DNA from: Trogon surrucura
Lineage: Eukaryota > Chordata > Aves > Trogoniformes > Trogonidae
Assembly (NCBI GenBank): GCA_020746105.1
Contig: CM036628.1
Span: 21,285,191 to 21,349,190, forward strand
Length of the DNA stretch: 64,000 bases
Direction of reading: 5' to 3'
Part shown: positions 46,991 to 59,300 of the stretch, one piece after another
How positions within the stretch are numbered: the first letter of the stretch is position 1
Layout of the letters: each line of letters opens with the position of its first letter
Program-made: the position numbers and the translations under genes
Notes under the pieces: model-generated
The model's database searches: none
The model's input: the letters and a program-made list of their open reading frames with translations, nothing else
Told to the model about the DNA's origin: nothing

Positions 46991-49900
46991 CCCTTAAATA
47001 AATGATCAGCGCTGGAACATTTTCAGCTTTACACTATCTTTGCTCGTAACAGGCCGAGATGAATGAATAATCCATGACGGACAGCTCACTCAGAGAGTTT
47101 TGCCGTGGACATTGCTCAAGTTTGCCAGCGAATGGATCACACTCCAATTCGTCTGACACTTCCAGTGCACCGATTCATCTCTTATTTGGCGAGCGGTTTT
47201 GCTCCATGTCCTGACTGCCTCAGGAGCCGCGGTGGGCAGCAGTGGTGGGTCATGTAGATCCGCCTCCTGCTCCGAATTCGGATGGACACAACTCTTCTGA
47301 TCAGGAGGAATGGAAGGTGTCCGCGGGAGGCTCGACTCTGCCGGGAAGAGAGTCGTCTGGGGAGGAAGAGAAAATGAGCAGAGCGATTTACAGAACGAAA
47401 GACCTTTTCCTTACGGTGATGTCCACCTTACTGAGCAAGGGGGAAACAAGACAATCAAAGCTCCTGGTCGAACAGGCTGGGTCGCTCCGTGCCTCTCAGC
47501 GCTCGCAGAAAGACACGTGGCTCCTGCGTTGTGGGCTTGGTGATGGGGTCTCCTGAGGGGTCTGGTGCTCTGCCCTCCTCTGTTAGGAGCTCACACCCCA
47601 CCTACACAGCCTGCACATGATGGGCCCTCGTTTTCCAAGTCATTGGAAGCGAGTAATTGGATGTCAGCACAGCTCCCATCACTAGCTCTGTAACAGGCTC
47701 ATGGGTCCTTCCCTGGCTTGCTTGCTCAGTTCTCTGCAAGGACGCTGGAAGCAGAATTCTATGAATTACTGTATCTGAGCCAAATTAATCAGCGTCCCAT
47801 AAAAGTACTGACTGCTTTGATTGCGTAGTAAAACATGCAAGGTGGATAAAAACAATTGTAATAGCAAGAAGTGGAGAAACATGGCTGGCCCATAGATGTG
47901 TTAGGGCCCAAGGCATTGCCCCCAGCACGGTTTCTTCTTTCTAAACGTGCTTTTCCTGGTGCAGGAAAAGCCGCAACAGGAAACAAATCTGGACAGAGGG
48001 GATTAAAGCCTAAATTGGGCTGCAGTGATGATAAACGCAGCTTTACCTCTGAAAAATGGCTCTTTGGCTGCTCGGTGGCCTCTGCTGCCTCATAAGTTAG
48101 GAGATGGACGGTCACCAATGTCATCAGCAATAGCCCTTCAGTGCTCGTGTCCCTCTGAGCACTGACCCCAGTGGCCCTGGGGCTCGGCAGGCTGGTGGGA
48201 CCAGGCAGGAGACCTCACACCTCTCTGAACCCATCCCGGCTCCCTTCTCCCCACACCTTCCCCTTCATCCCACTTTGCTCTTCTGTTCCTTCTCCTCTTC
48301 ACAGAAAGAAAGGAACAGAGGGCAGGGAGGAGCAGGGCTTTAAACACAAGCCGGCAGGGATAGCTTTGAGCTAGGCACTAAAACATCCAAGAGAAATGCT
48401 TGTCTAGGGCTTTTCACCAGACCATTTCAAAGGAAACGGTAAGTTGCTGAGCTGTGGAAAGGCACTGCCTTGGAGAGGACAGGTCATGATCTACTCTCCT
48501 GAACGCAGCTGTAAATCTGGAGCTCCGCGCCTGAAGCCAGCGTAGCTCATTGGGATTTACCGTGGCGTGACGGGGAGCAGGACGCTGCCCCAGCATCGCC
48601 AGATGAATCCCACAAGGTCAACCCGCCCCGAGCTGGACCGGAGGGTTTCCAGCAAAGCTGCCAGCAGTAGAAGCACCAATGTCCTTAGGAAAAGTCCTGC
48701 ACCCTCTGCCACTCCCAGGAGCCAGGGGTGCAGAGGGGACTTTATCTTTCGGAGGAGGGTTAGTCCTGGCCCCGGCTCATGTTGTGTCAGGAGCTCCCGG
48801 ATCTCAGGTCTGACTGAGGATGCTCCATCTGTTGGCAAAGCAACAGCTCTTTGGATTACTTAATAATTTGGAAACGGGCTGGTTACCTGGCACTGCCGGT
48901 CAGCAGGCAGCCAGAACCCTTTGTCAAATAAACACCAGCCAGGACCCATCTGGAGTCCCGCTAAGACATACAAAGACCTTTTTGGACCGGCTGCTCCCGA
49001 CAATGGCAGAGGCAGATCCCTGGCCTGACTCTCCCCCAAGCCTCGCCATCTGCTCCAGGCTGGGATGCTGTGAGCTTCTCTGTGGGCTTTGCAAAGGAGC
49101 TTTTTTTGCCCCACCTCACACTCCTGACCCATCCCTTACCTTTCCTCTCTCCTTACCCTTGCTAGGAAGGCCAGGGCTGAATTTCAGCAGCTGTTGGCTC
49201 TGTCCCCACCCTCACGAGTGACCCTACGCCACTGCTTCTCTGTCCTACCATGAAAGAAGAAAAAGGAGGGTTGCTCCTTCTTCCCAACCATCTCAGGCTC
49301 CCCTTTGTCACTCGCTTTTCTTCCCTGAGTCAGGAACCAAACTGAAGACCCAGGAGGTGGGTCCACACTGGCATCACGGGCTCAGGAGCACCGGGAGCTG
49401 CTGCCACTGATCTCACTCCCACGCGTCTTGGTGCTGGTCCCAGCCTGCCCCTAATGACTGGGTGATCCCTCCTGGCTTCCAGGCACCCATCATGATTCGC
49501 ACGTATTTTTTCCTGCATAAACACGAGTTGGCTCCAGCTGCTGCCTTCAGCCTCGGCTCTCTGCCATGTGTCACGCCGGTGCTGCGTGGGGATGCGAACC
49601 TCCCCGCCGTGCCTCTCCCAGGTGAAGGTTGTCCCAGGCAGACGCTGGCTCCCCCAAGCCCATCACACTGCTTCTGCTCCCCAAGTGGATGGGCTGCAGC
49701 TTTTGAGGGGAAAGAATAACAAACAAGGAATAATGAAAATTAAAACTGCCAGCCCGTGGCTTGGCCAAATAAACATTGTCGCAATGGTGAACAGAACGGG
49801 TGGGAATGAGCTTGGGGATGAGTGGCCCCACGGCTCCCGCTCTGCTCCACGGGAGGGACCAGCAGATATTGCCTTTCCTTTATCATACGGGAACACTTCT

Positions 49901-50454
49901 TTTCCTTCTTCTTCTTTTTTCATGACGAATGATTTTGTGCAGGAAACAAGTCATTTTTATGAAGAAAAAAATTACTATAAAGCTTTTCCTGTAGAGTCCC
50001 TCATTCTCTCTGACCCCACTTAAATATGAGGATGAGAAGAAGAGGCCTCGAGATGGTCCTGCCCCTTTCACTTGTCACCTTCGCTTGGGCTCCGGAGCCC
50101 ACGGGGTGTCCCGGGGTGGGAAGGAGGCTCTGGTGCTGCTCACCCAGGCTGCTCAGCGTGGAAACCCAGAACACAAATAGGAAACACATTGGGGATTAGC
50201 GAGAGAGATAATAACAACAGACGGGGCCCAGCCTGGCCTTGATTACTGCAAAATCACAGCAATTGCTGCTGTTTATAATTCCAGCCGAAGCAATTCTTTT
50301 TTATTATTGTGTTTTCTTCTTGATTGAGTTTTGGGTTTGTCGTCCCTCTATTGTGGAGTTAAAGGAACCTTGACAGGTAGTTTAGGATCCAGTCCGGACC
50401 TGAGAGGCAATCGCCATAATCTGATTACATGGGAATGTCCCCCAGACCTGAAGC
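46991..50454. other. Unique non-coding stretch
   Basis: An AT-balanced, repeat-free block at about 47030-47220 could be conserved. The remainder is mixed, including an AT-rich piece at 49710-49800 (ATTAAAACTGCC, AAATAAACATTG). No gene or transposon is recognised. Confidence 0.45.
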
Positions 50455-50530
50455 AATCACAGAATCACGGGATGGTTTGGGTTGGAAGGGACCTTAAAGA
50501 TCATCTACTTCCAAACACCCCGCCATGGGC
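50455..50530 (-). mobile_element. CR1 LINE 3'-end fragment
   Basis: CACAGAATCACGGGATGG, then GGTTTGGGTTGGAAGGGACC, then TTAAAGATCATCTACTTCC, then CCGCCATGGGC is the reverse complement of the avian CR1 3' end, including the terminal repeat-like tail (CACAGAATCAC). It is heavily 5'-truncated and little diverged, so probably younger than the fragments near 34531 and 46630. Confidence 0.92.
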
Positions 50531-52379
50531 GTAAGTGATCTAATTGCACTTGGCTTGTCCTAAAACTTTGTTTATTTTTATGAAACAAACAGAAATATTT
50601 TAGTCTAATGTTTCTTGGGTTCTTGCACCGGGAGTGTCTCGTAGCAGAGGGCACTTTAGATAATCCACCCTCAAGTATGGCTGTCATTTCTCCTGGGCAA
50701 GTCAGGCAATAAAATCAGCAGCCACCAACAGAAAACATGGCTGCTTCAGTGGGATGTGAGAGGTCCTGGGGTCAGCTGTGCCCAAGGATGCCCCGTGGGT
50801 CTGCGGTGGGCTCGAGGCTGGACCATGTAACTTCGCAGGGATGCTGCGAGTGGAGGCTGCCGGTGTTCCCAGCCCTCTTCCGCGTGTGTCTGCCTCTCCC
50901 CCTGACCCACCTGCGCCTGCTCGCCTTCCCAGGCCCTGCCAAGAAATGCTAACCATCGCTCGGAGAATCTCGTGATTTCTCAAAGGAGCTCAAAGACCCT
51001 CCAAGCAATTAAGACAAGTCGCAGCCAAGCTGGTGCTCACTGCAGAGAACACCTCGGGGACAGGGGACGGGCACCGCTGTCTGGCGACCCGCAGCAGGAT
51101 CTTGGATTTGGTGAGCTGGCAGAGAGCCCGCAGTGAGGCTGGGGATGCCAGCAGGGCTGAAAAAGGAGGTGCCCCTGCTTTCTGTCCAGCAGACCCTTCC
51201 TCACTGCCTCTCTCACCATCCCTTTTGTCTGTCTTGATCTGTTCTGGTTTTCTGGTCATTTGTCTCTACATTCTTCTCCCCCACCCCTCCCCACCGCCTG
51301 TCAAATTTCGCTCTCCCTCCTTACCTGGAAAGACTGAATTAGGGGGTTTTGAAAACCACTTTAAAAGACAGCCATCACCCATCGTTTTTCCAATGGCATA
51401 TGGTGATAATAACAGCGCAGCAGCCCCCGACCTCCTGGCTTCAATTACTTTACAGGATCAGCTAATCCCAGTTAAAATTACCTATGTAACTGAAGAATAA
51501 TTGTAAACCAGGCTCTCTCCTGGACTCTGGTTTTCTGAAAAATTGTTGCTGCATTGCTCCCTGTGCCAAGGCTGGAGAGGGATCAGCAGATGAGTAACAG
51601 GCCCTGGGAGATGCTGTCCGAGAAGATTGGTTTCTTTTTCTTTTCAAAGCAAACTCCAAACAGATGGGCACGTTTCTTCCTGTGGCTCTATGGAGCAGGT
51701 GGGGTTGAAGTGATGGAGGGAAAAGGAGATGTCTCATGAGTTTTTGTGCCTAGTGAGAGCTCCAAGGGTTGAACTTCTCCCAGGATTCTTCCAGCTCGAC
51801 AGACTCATCACAAGGAGGCTGATGCAGAGGTTTGATGAAGGGGACTGAGTCTGGCACCCCCAGATCTCCTCTTGCTCGTGTCTCCATGGGTTTTCTACCC
51901 AATCTGCAGTCTCAGGACATCTCTCTGGTACCTCCACGGAGCAAATCTGCTGGTTACCAGGACAAGCCATGATTTGGATGGCCGGTAGATCTCTCCTGTA
52001 CCACAGAGCTGTGTTCTGGTTTGATTGCTTTTACTCTTATAGTAACTTCCATGACAGCTTCTGCAAATAGTACTGTTTAAATCTAAAACTTCCCAGATTT
52101 AACCCAGCTCTCAGCGAGGTCACCTCCTCACCACCCAGCCTTGGCATCCTGCATCACTCCACCACCTGCTTCTGATGAGCAAATGTGTTTTCCCTGGCAG
52201 TTTTGTTGCAGGCCTTGATGAGGGATCAGACAGCACTGACGGCTCAAAGGCTCGATAAACTTTATTAACTCCTTGATAGGACTAACACACTCCTTGCAAG
52301 GCCACGGACTCGTCGTGCGTGTGGGATGCACGCTTCTCCCTCCCATGATAACTGCAGGGGAGGGGGGGAGCTGCCCAAG
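50531..52379. other. Unique non-coding stretch
   Basis: Mixed sequence with a conserved-element-like AT-rich piece at about 51340-51500 (CATATGGTGATAATAAC, AGTTAAAATTACC). No gene or transposon is recognised. Confidence 0.5.
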
Positions 52380-52970
52380 CAATTTACCTAATTAAAACAA
52401 GGGTTATCTCTAAATAGCACACGCACACAGGAAATGTAAAGAGCAGCAATACAATGTACAGCCTCTAATTGCGCTGTGGTTTAAATAAAGCTTGTGTCGT
52501 CTGGAGTTAGGCGAATACTTTTGCAAAGAAAGGTAATAATGGGAAAATAGTGGCATGATCAATGTTGCTATTTGGTTGTCCTCAAATTGTTTTTCTTCGG
52601 TAAGCGTAGCCCAGCATTTCTGTTGCCATTATTACTCTTCCCTATTTTTCAGTCTGGTTTATGAAAGCTATTGATCCATCAGATGCTTGAAGATCCAACT
52701 TCCCTGGCTGGGATGTCTCATCTGAGGCCATTATAGACTCTGCACACTGCAGTGGTTGAGGATCAATACAGTCCCAGCCAAAGTGTTACTTAATGATGTG
52801 CTGGTTAGGAGATACTCAGGGCTACTCGCAGGGCGACCAGTGCGTCTGAGGGAGGGAGAGCCCGTGTTCGCTGGCTGCGATCGCTTTGCAAAGTGCAATT
52901 CTGACAGCCAGCATCCGGCTCTTAACTGCTAGACTCGCCTTAATGAGATTTGATTTGCCTCTTACCAGCA
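52380..52970. promoter_or_regulatory. Conserved-element-like AT-rich block
   Basis: About 600 bases of AT-rich, repeat-free DNA carry many short homeodomain-like and other cores (CCTAATTAAAAC, GGTAATAATGGG, AAAGCTATTGATCCATC, CGATCGCTTTGCAAAG). Texture and length fit an ultraconserved-type enhancer or a pair of them. This is inference; no function is assigned. Confidence 0.35.
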
Positions 52971-53066
52971 GCTAAATAATTGTCTAAGGCCAGGAGTTTG
53001 CTCAGGGGAAGGATGAGGGGCAAGTATAATCACAGCAATTTTCTGATTTCCAGTCGTAAACTTGTG

Positions 53067-53114
53067 GTGTTGGACTCGATGATCCTTATGGGTCCCTTCC
53101 AGCTTGCGACACTC
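53067..53114 (+). mobile_element. CR1 LINE 3'-end fragment
   Basis: GTTGGACTCGATGATCCTTA and GGGTCCCTTCCAGCTTG match the avian CR1 3' end in + orientation (GTTGGACTCGATGATCTT, AGGTCCCTTCCAACC). Only about 48 bases are preserved and no terminal ATTCTGTGA tail is visible. Confidence 0.88.
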
Positions 53115-53305
53115 AGCGGGCACATGCTTTTGGCCATGACTTTGGAACAAATAAAGCAAGACTGACCTAGAAAATACATTTCAGGTTTTCATTTGGTCTC
53201 TCAGCACTGGGACACAAGACTGCAAGGTGCTTTATTTCAGATGGAGATTGATAGCCCAATCGGAGCCCGTGTGAGCAGCAAAGTGGATGGCAATCTACTT
53301 TCATT

Positions 53306-53327
53306 TTGGAATTAATATTAATTCCAA
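53306..53327. promoter_or_regulatory. 22-bp perfect palindrome with TAAT/ATTA cores
   Basis: The two 11-bp halves (TTGGAATTAAT and ATTAATTCCAA) are exact reverse complements with no spacer, giving AATTAATATTAATT at the centre. Overlapping TAAT and ATTA cores in inverted orientation are what homeodomain dimers bind. Binding is inference. Confidence 0.6.
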
Positions 53328-56300
53328 GCAGATGAGGCCAAGCAAACCCCGCACTGGGGTTATTTTCACAGTGGAATGAAGGCTCAGTGACATGGAGACA
53401 TTGTTGAGCTTCAATTCCCTTGGCTGCTGCTGCCGGCCTGGAAGGAGACTTTGTCACCGGTGGGTCAAACGGAGGCAGGATAAATCTATGGCTCTGTCAA
53501 CCGTTTTGGTATCAGAGAGCTGGCTGGCACCTGGGGAAGGATGAAGAGCAAAGGATTGCCTTGCCTGGAAGAGATATTAAGAGCTCAGAAAGGCAGGTAC
53601 CTCCCCTCGCATGGGGGTTTAGGAAGCCGGTAGCATTTCAGACATAAGTGGTCTCTCATCTGCCGCACCAGTGCTCAGAGGAGCCTGGGATAAATAGGAA
53701 GGCAGAGAGCTGGAATAACTTCCCAAGACCTCAGCAGCTCCTTGCTGGTACAGAGGAGCTAATGCGTTTTTTGCCTGTGGACTGGCAATATTCTGTTCAC
53801 TGTTGGGGATTTCTAATGGGGTCCCCCTCAGCTCCGCTCCCAGCCTTTTAAACCAGCGGTGTCCTTTTGTTTGAGGAAAAAGACAAGTGGCTCTGGAGAG
53901 GATGCACCTTTGTAAGGATTTTTATCATCCTATTGTGCGTGTTCAGGGAGCCAGCAGGGAAAGCTGAAGAGTTTATAGAATTATGTTTTCAAGAGGATGT
54001 ATGGCAAGTGGTGGCACCGTATTCACTCTCTCTGCCCAGAGGAAAGGGGAGAGAGGGGTCAAGGTAGGGACCCCTCTTTCATCCCTTCTATGAAGTCATT
54101 TGAGATCTTGGTGTGTTTGGAGAAAGAGAGAAAAAGCCAGATCCACCTGCACTGCAGATCAGCTTGGCAGGTGCGTCGTTGCCGCACCAGGTATCAGCCC
54201 ACTCATTAGCAAACAGATAGGCAGGGGAAAAGAGAGCCCAGGTGTACCTCCTCCAGCACGAGGAGCACGGGGGGCTCCTGTGCGTGCCAAGTGTGCTGAA
54301 TGAATTTCTTCTTCTCTCTCCCACTTGCTCCCAGTGGTGAGGGACTCCCGGGGGGCGCCAGGCTGCGCTGGCAGGCAGCGGGTGCTCGCCCGTGCCAGCG
54401 GCTGCAGCAGCAGGGCTGGGGATGCTGCCAGGCCACCGTGATGGTCGAGTTACCTCTGGGTTGGTCTTTCAAATATCCTCAGGTTTGGGACGCTTCATAA
54501 GAACACTCAAAGCCAAACCGAAGGCCTAACGTGTTTTTGGCCGCAGCAGAAATAATTATCCCCGGTTCAGCCTGGCTTCTGAAGTCAGTAGCTTGTAACA
54601 GCTGCCGGAGGAATTAGTTCCAAATGCAGGAGCTGTACGGGCAGAGGACGGAGATTTTGCTCGCCCAAACCGCAGCCGTATCCAGCCGCCAAAGGGGCGA
54701 GAGGAACCTCTCTGCGCAGGGAGGGTGGCCTGGCGTGCGACGGAGCTGGCAGAGCCCCAGAGCAGAAGCGTCTATTAGCAGGGCCTGAACCCGTATCGGG
54801 CAGGGACTGGGCTAATTCCCAGTTCTGAAACGTTGCTGGGTGCCTGCCCAAAACCCCTACCTTAGATAATCTGAAACGAATGTCAGGCTTTATTCACAAA
54901 AAGAAGAGCATGCTTGCAGAAAGCCTCATTTGATTTCATTATTAGAAAAAAAAGGGGGGGTGGGGGGAGGCTTTCAAAGCACAGAGAGCCCCAACAGGGG
55001 ATGCAGATGCACACGGGGGTGGGCAGAGCCTGGAATGAGCCCCTCCGCGAGGGGCACAAGCAGCGTGCGTGTGCCCAGGCGGAGTCTGAGAGCAAGCAGA
55101 ATTATCCTATTAAACAGGTCACTATGAATAATTCAATCACGCTCCAGAGGTGAAGGTGGCAACTATTATAAATATCAGAAGGTTTTCGCTGAAGGGGCAA
55201 ATGTCTGACCTGTGATGAGTGCCCAGAGTGCCCGAATCAGGGCCAGTGCTGGCATCAGAGGCTAAATGTTTTCCCTAGACTACTTGTAGAGATCAAAGTC
55301 CTACAGCACCTACAGCAGCCGATCCTCCTGCCCGCCCGTTGCACCAGAGCTGGTGAGGAGTGCGTCCCCATCCACCCCTGGCTAAGCAGTCAGACTTGGC
55401 CAGCCCAGGAGAACCTTATTTCACAAGGTGGCAATTAAAATTTTATGCTCTGAGTTTTCCCTGAATGATTTTGAAACGTCTTCTCTGATGACTTCCTAGT
55501 AGCAAGTTGAGTAAATTAGAATCTGAGTGCAATCAACATCCTTAATTCAGACGCCAGCCCGGGGTCCGTCAGGGAGGCTGCGTCTGAGCGAGCTCTGCCT
55601 GCCTAAGAAGGTCAAGGGCTGGGTGTCCTCAGAGGCTTTGCCCTTGGAGTACTGTCAGGGAGGAAAGTAGGACGCAGTCCCCCAAGTAGCACAAAATTCC
55701 CGCCCTCCTCAGCAAACTTTACTTCTTTCCCTTGCCTGCGTGTTTTCTGTCACATCTTAGATGTGACTGTGACGCTGTATGGATAAAGGAGCATCAGCCA
55801 GTGAGAAGGGCCGAGGAGCGATGCTCAGTGCCACAGTCGGTCCAACCACCTCATCTTCTCCCTGGTGCGGGGTCTGGGCAGCTCAGCTGGGGCTCAGGGG
55901 ACACCGAAGGCCAGCAGGACCAGCAGAAGACACCGGCTCCAGCACGGGCTGTGTCTCCACGCACACACAGGGACGGGATGCGTCTGCTGGAGCTGGGCAG
56001 GCTCCGTCCAGGCATCCTGGCAGTTGTGAAACTCCCCGGAGCACAGCCCTGAGGTGAAACCTTTGGATGGAGACAATCCCTTTACACGGGGAGAGGGGTG
56101 GGAGAGTTTTCCTTTCCAATTAAAAGCTCGTCAGCTCTGACATGCTGCAGCTGCAGAGAAGTGGGGTTGTTTCCCCCTTTCCCTGGTGTGCTCAGGCAGG
56201 GCTGGGATGGGCCCAGCCTTTAATAAATTACAATGAAAACAAGCATGCAAAGGTCAGGCCAACAGCCTGCACTCCTCAGACAGTTTCACATGCCTTGCTG

Positions 56301-59300
56301 GTAAAACTGAGCCTTGCAACCTGCACCGCCGTGTGATAGCAGGGACAGGACCCTCCAAGGAAGGTGCCAGCAGCCAAGAGGCAGCCACGGTGGGTGGTAT
56401 CCAGGAGCCACTTCGAGCCCTCAGCCAGGCTGGGCACCTCCCTGGCAGAGGAGGAGGCTGGCACAGGGGGAGAAAAAGGGTCCCCGGGGAGGAGCAGCTC
56501 AGCCACCCCAGGGCAACAGGCACGTGGATGGGAGAGATGATGTGCCAGGTACCACGGTCAGTGCTGCTCCATCTCCCGCCCAGTCCCCTCAGCTGAATGA
56601 AAGCTGGTTTTGTTTCACCTCCCGCCCCAGCGCCGGAGGTGTGTAAACAGGAAGAGTCGCTCCCCGCGTGCTGGGAGCGAGAGGGGAAAAACGAGGTGTT
56701 GAAAAGATGACAACCGGCTTTGCCGAGGAGCTCACCTGGCTGGGGAGGTGGGGGAGAGTGGGGAGGCGAGGGATGGGGAAGGTGTCAGGGGGGATGCAAG
56801 AGAAAAGGAGATGCTTGGACAATTTCGTCTTTTATTTTGGGAGAAGAAAATATTCTCCACTGCTTCCTGGCATCAAAGGTTTTTCACTTTCTTCCACCTT
56901 GAAAAAATAAAGTCAGGACCGTGTGCCTGATGAGAGATGGAGGGGCAGCGGCGGAGCTGGGGCGGGCAGGAGGACGGGCAGGATGTAGCGTATGAAAAGC
57001 ACTCTGTGCAGCTCAACTCTCCTGTGGGCAATAAGGGCTGGTGAAAAGCCCAGAAAGAAGCTTTGTCATGGAGTGTTTATCGCTGAGGTCATTTCTACCC
57101 TTCCCCACTTGCAGCCCCCCCCATCGCTCCCCTACTTGGGGACCTGGCTCAGGGTTTTCCAAGGAGAGAGCCTGCCGTGTCCCAGGTCCTCCCAGTGTCC
57201 CCACAGCCCACGTGTCATGTGGGGCCTCTTTTGGAGCAGCCCTGCTGGGGACACCGCTCCAACATCAGTCAAGGCAGAGTCGAGGCTGCCTGCTCTGCAC
57301 TGCTGTCACATGGTGCTTGTGCAAAGCCCTTTTCTCCGAGGGCCACTGGAGAAGATTGACGTTTAGTGGGAACATAAGGTCCCTGCATCTTTCAAAACAA
57401 GTCCCCCCCATTGCCATGCAATGCTCCAGGAGGGGATTTATGCTCCCTGGAGATAGATGACCCAACCTGTGGGGATTTCTTTTGCCAGAGCAGCTGTCCA
57501 AGACTGTGTGGCCTTAGGGGACATCCAGCTCCTAGTGACATCACTGACATACACGTTGTTACCACCTGGTGGCACCAGAAAAAGTTGTCAGAAGAAGAGC
57601 TAATTGATACCAGTCGCAGTCTTTGGCTTGGGAATTTCGGTGCAGTTTTTAGGATCTCTGTGGTTCTCTGTGTGGTTGTTAAACATTGAGTCATGTTTTA
57701 TAGCTGGAGGGTTAATGTTTGTGGGCTTCAGCCTCGCAGCAGGGGGTGGGTTTAGGCTCAGGCTACACAGTAAAATAAAAGGGGAGTGTGTGCTCTGCCT
57801 GTGGAGCTGAACCCCCTGCACCCCACAGGTGCTGGCACAGCAACAGCACCACATCTTCGTTGGGGCTCGGGGTGACCACTCAAAAGCGGGGCTCACTGCT
57901 TCTGCAACAGCAGGCAGGTGATCGGGTGGGACCCTAAATCCTTCAGAGTAATCCCAAACCTGCCATGCATAGGCTGGTTTGCCCTCCCCTCGTTTGGGCA
58001 AGGCAGGAGTGAGGACCAGGGACAGCCGCTTGCACTAGCTGCATCCTGGTGCTCGTCAGCAGGAGAGCATCATGGCCGGTGGAGGCGGGCAGTGATCAGT
58101 GGTGAGAAAAGCCAGAAAAATTCCTCCCCGGCCAGGAGGGAGGCTTCAACGCCACAGCTCCCGGGAGTAGGACCTTGGGGAGAAGAGGCCAGTTCCCTGC
58201 AGGAGCTGTGCTCGCCAGTTGTTGACAGCAGCTGGCTCTCAGGGAGCCTCAAAGTGACCCTAAAACTGTCCAAACAAACCCCGATCTCGCAGCTTTTCTG
58301 GACAATGTATAATCTATCACTGGGTCTGCTTTATCGCAGGCGGGGAAGGGCTGCAGGGGTGGGACCGGGCCGGGATGTATCTACGCCACGTCCCACCCAG
58401 CCCTGTGCAAGGCTGCAGGAGCCTCCCTGGTGCTTCTTTTCGCTGGGATATTGCTAGGCAGGAGGTAAATTGAAGACAGGACATCTGATGAAAGAGACCT
58501 TAATTACTTCAGGTTTCATTCAGAAGACATAGCTTAAGTAAAGGGGAGGGAGGGCGAGGGGAGGGTGTAGCAGCTCTTGATAGTTTGAGAGATTTATGCA
58601 CCTCAGCTGCTCCTGACCTGCCCCAGCCACCTCCAGCTCCCCACTGCGTGTTTTCCACCCTTCCAGGGTTGCCCCGTGTGCTGAAAAGTTTGGGTGTCTC
58701 CAGAGGACTGAGCCTTGGCCCCCATTAATCCCCCCTGGCGGACCCGACAACAGGGAGGAAATTGGCTTCAATTAAACGTGTAAGGTCTCATTTCCCTTTG
58801 AAGTGCAGAGCAGCACAGGAGACGGCTCTGGGGAGGTCTGGAGAATAACCAGATAGAGCCCGGCCCAAAACCTTAACACTGGGGCACTGCAGACTAGAGA
58901 CTAGTCCCAGGCCATGGACAGCCCACGTTTCCACAGCGGTGCCCGAGGAAGGAAGAACACAGCAGGGAGGGGAAGCGAGACAAAGGTGCCAGAAGGACCA
59001 AAGGGATGTACTGGCACCAGTGGCAGGGCCACGCCACAAAGGTGCTCTGTGGAAGGGTCCGCTCACAGCAGCTTTAGGCTGAGCATCCCCTAACCTGCTT
59101 CAGCCACGCTCAGAGGGAAGATAAGCCTCCTCTGCTTGGGGACACCTCAGCCCAGGCTCATTGCCTTCAAGGATGCGCAGATGGCACCGGGGCACGGATG
59201 CCGCCAGAGGTGGGCAGGGAAGCACCCAGGTCCCTCAAGCGAGTCTCCCAGCCCTCGCAGCATCCTTGCAGGGCACGTGGGCACCACCAAGCTGCTCGGC

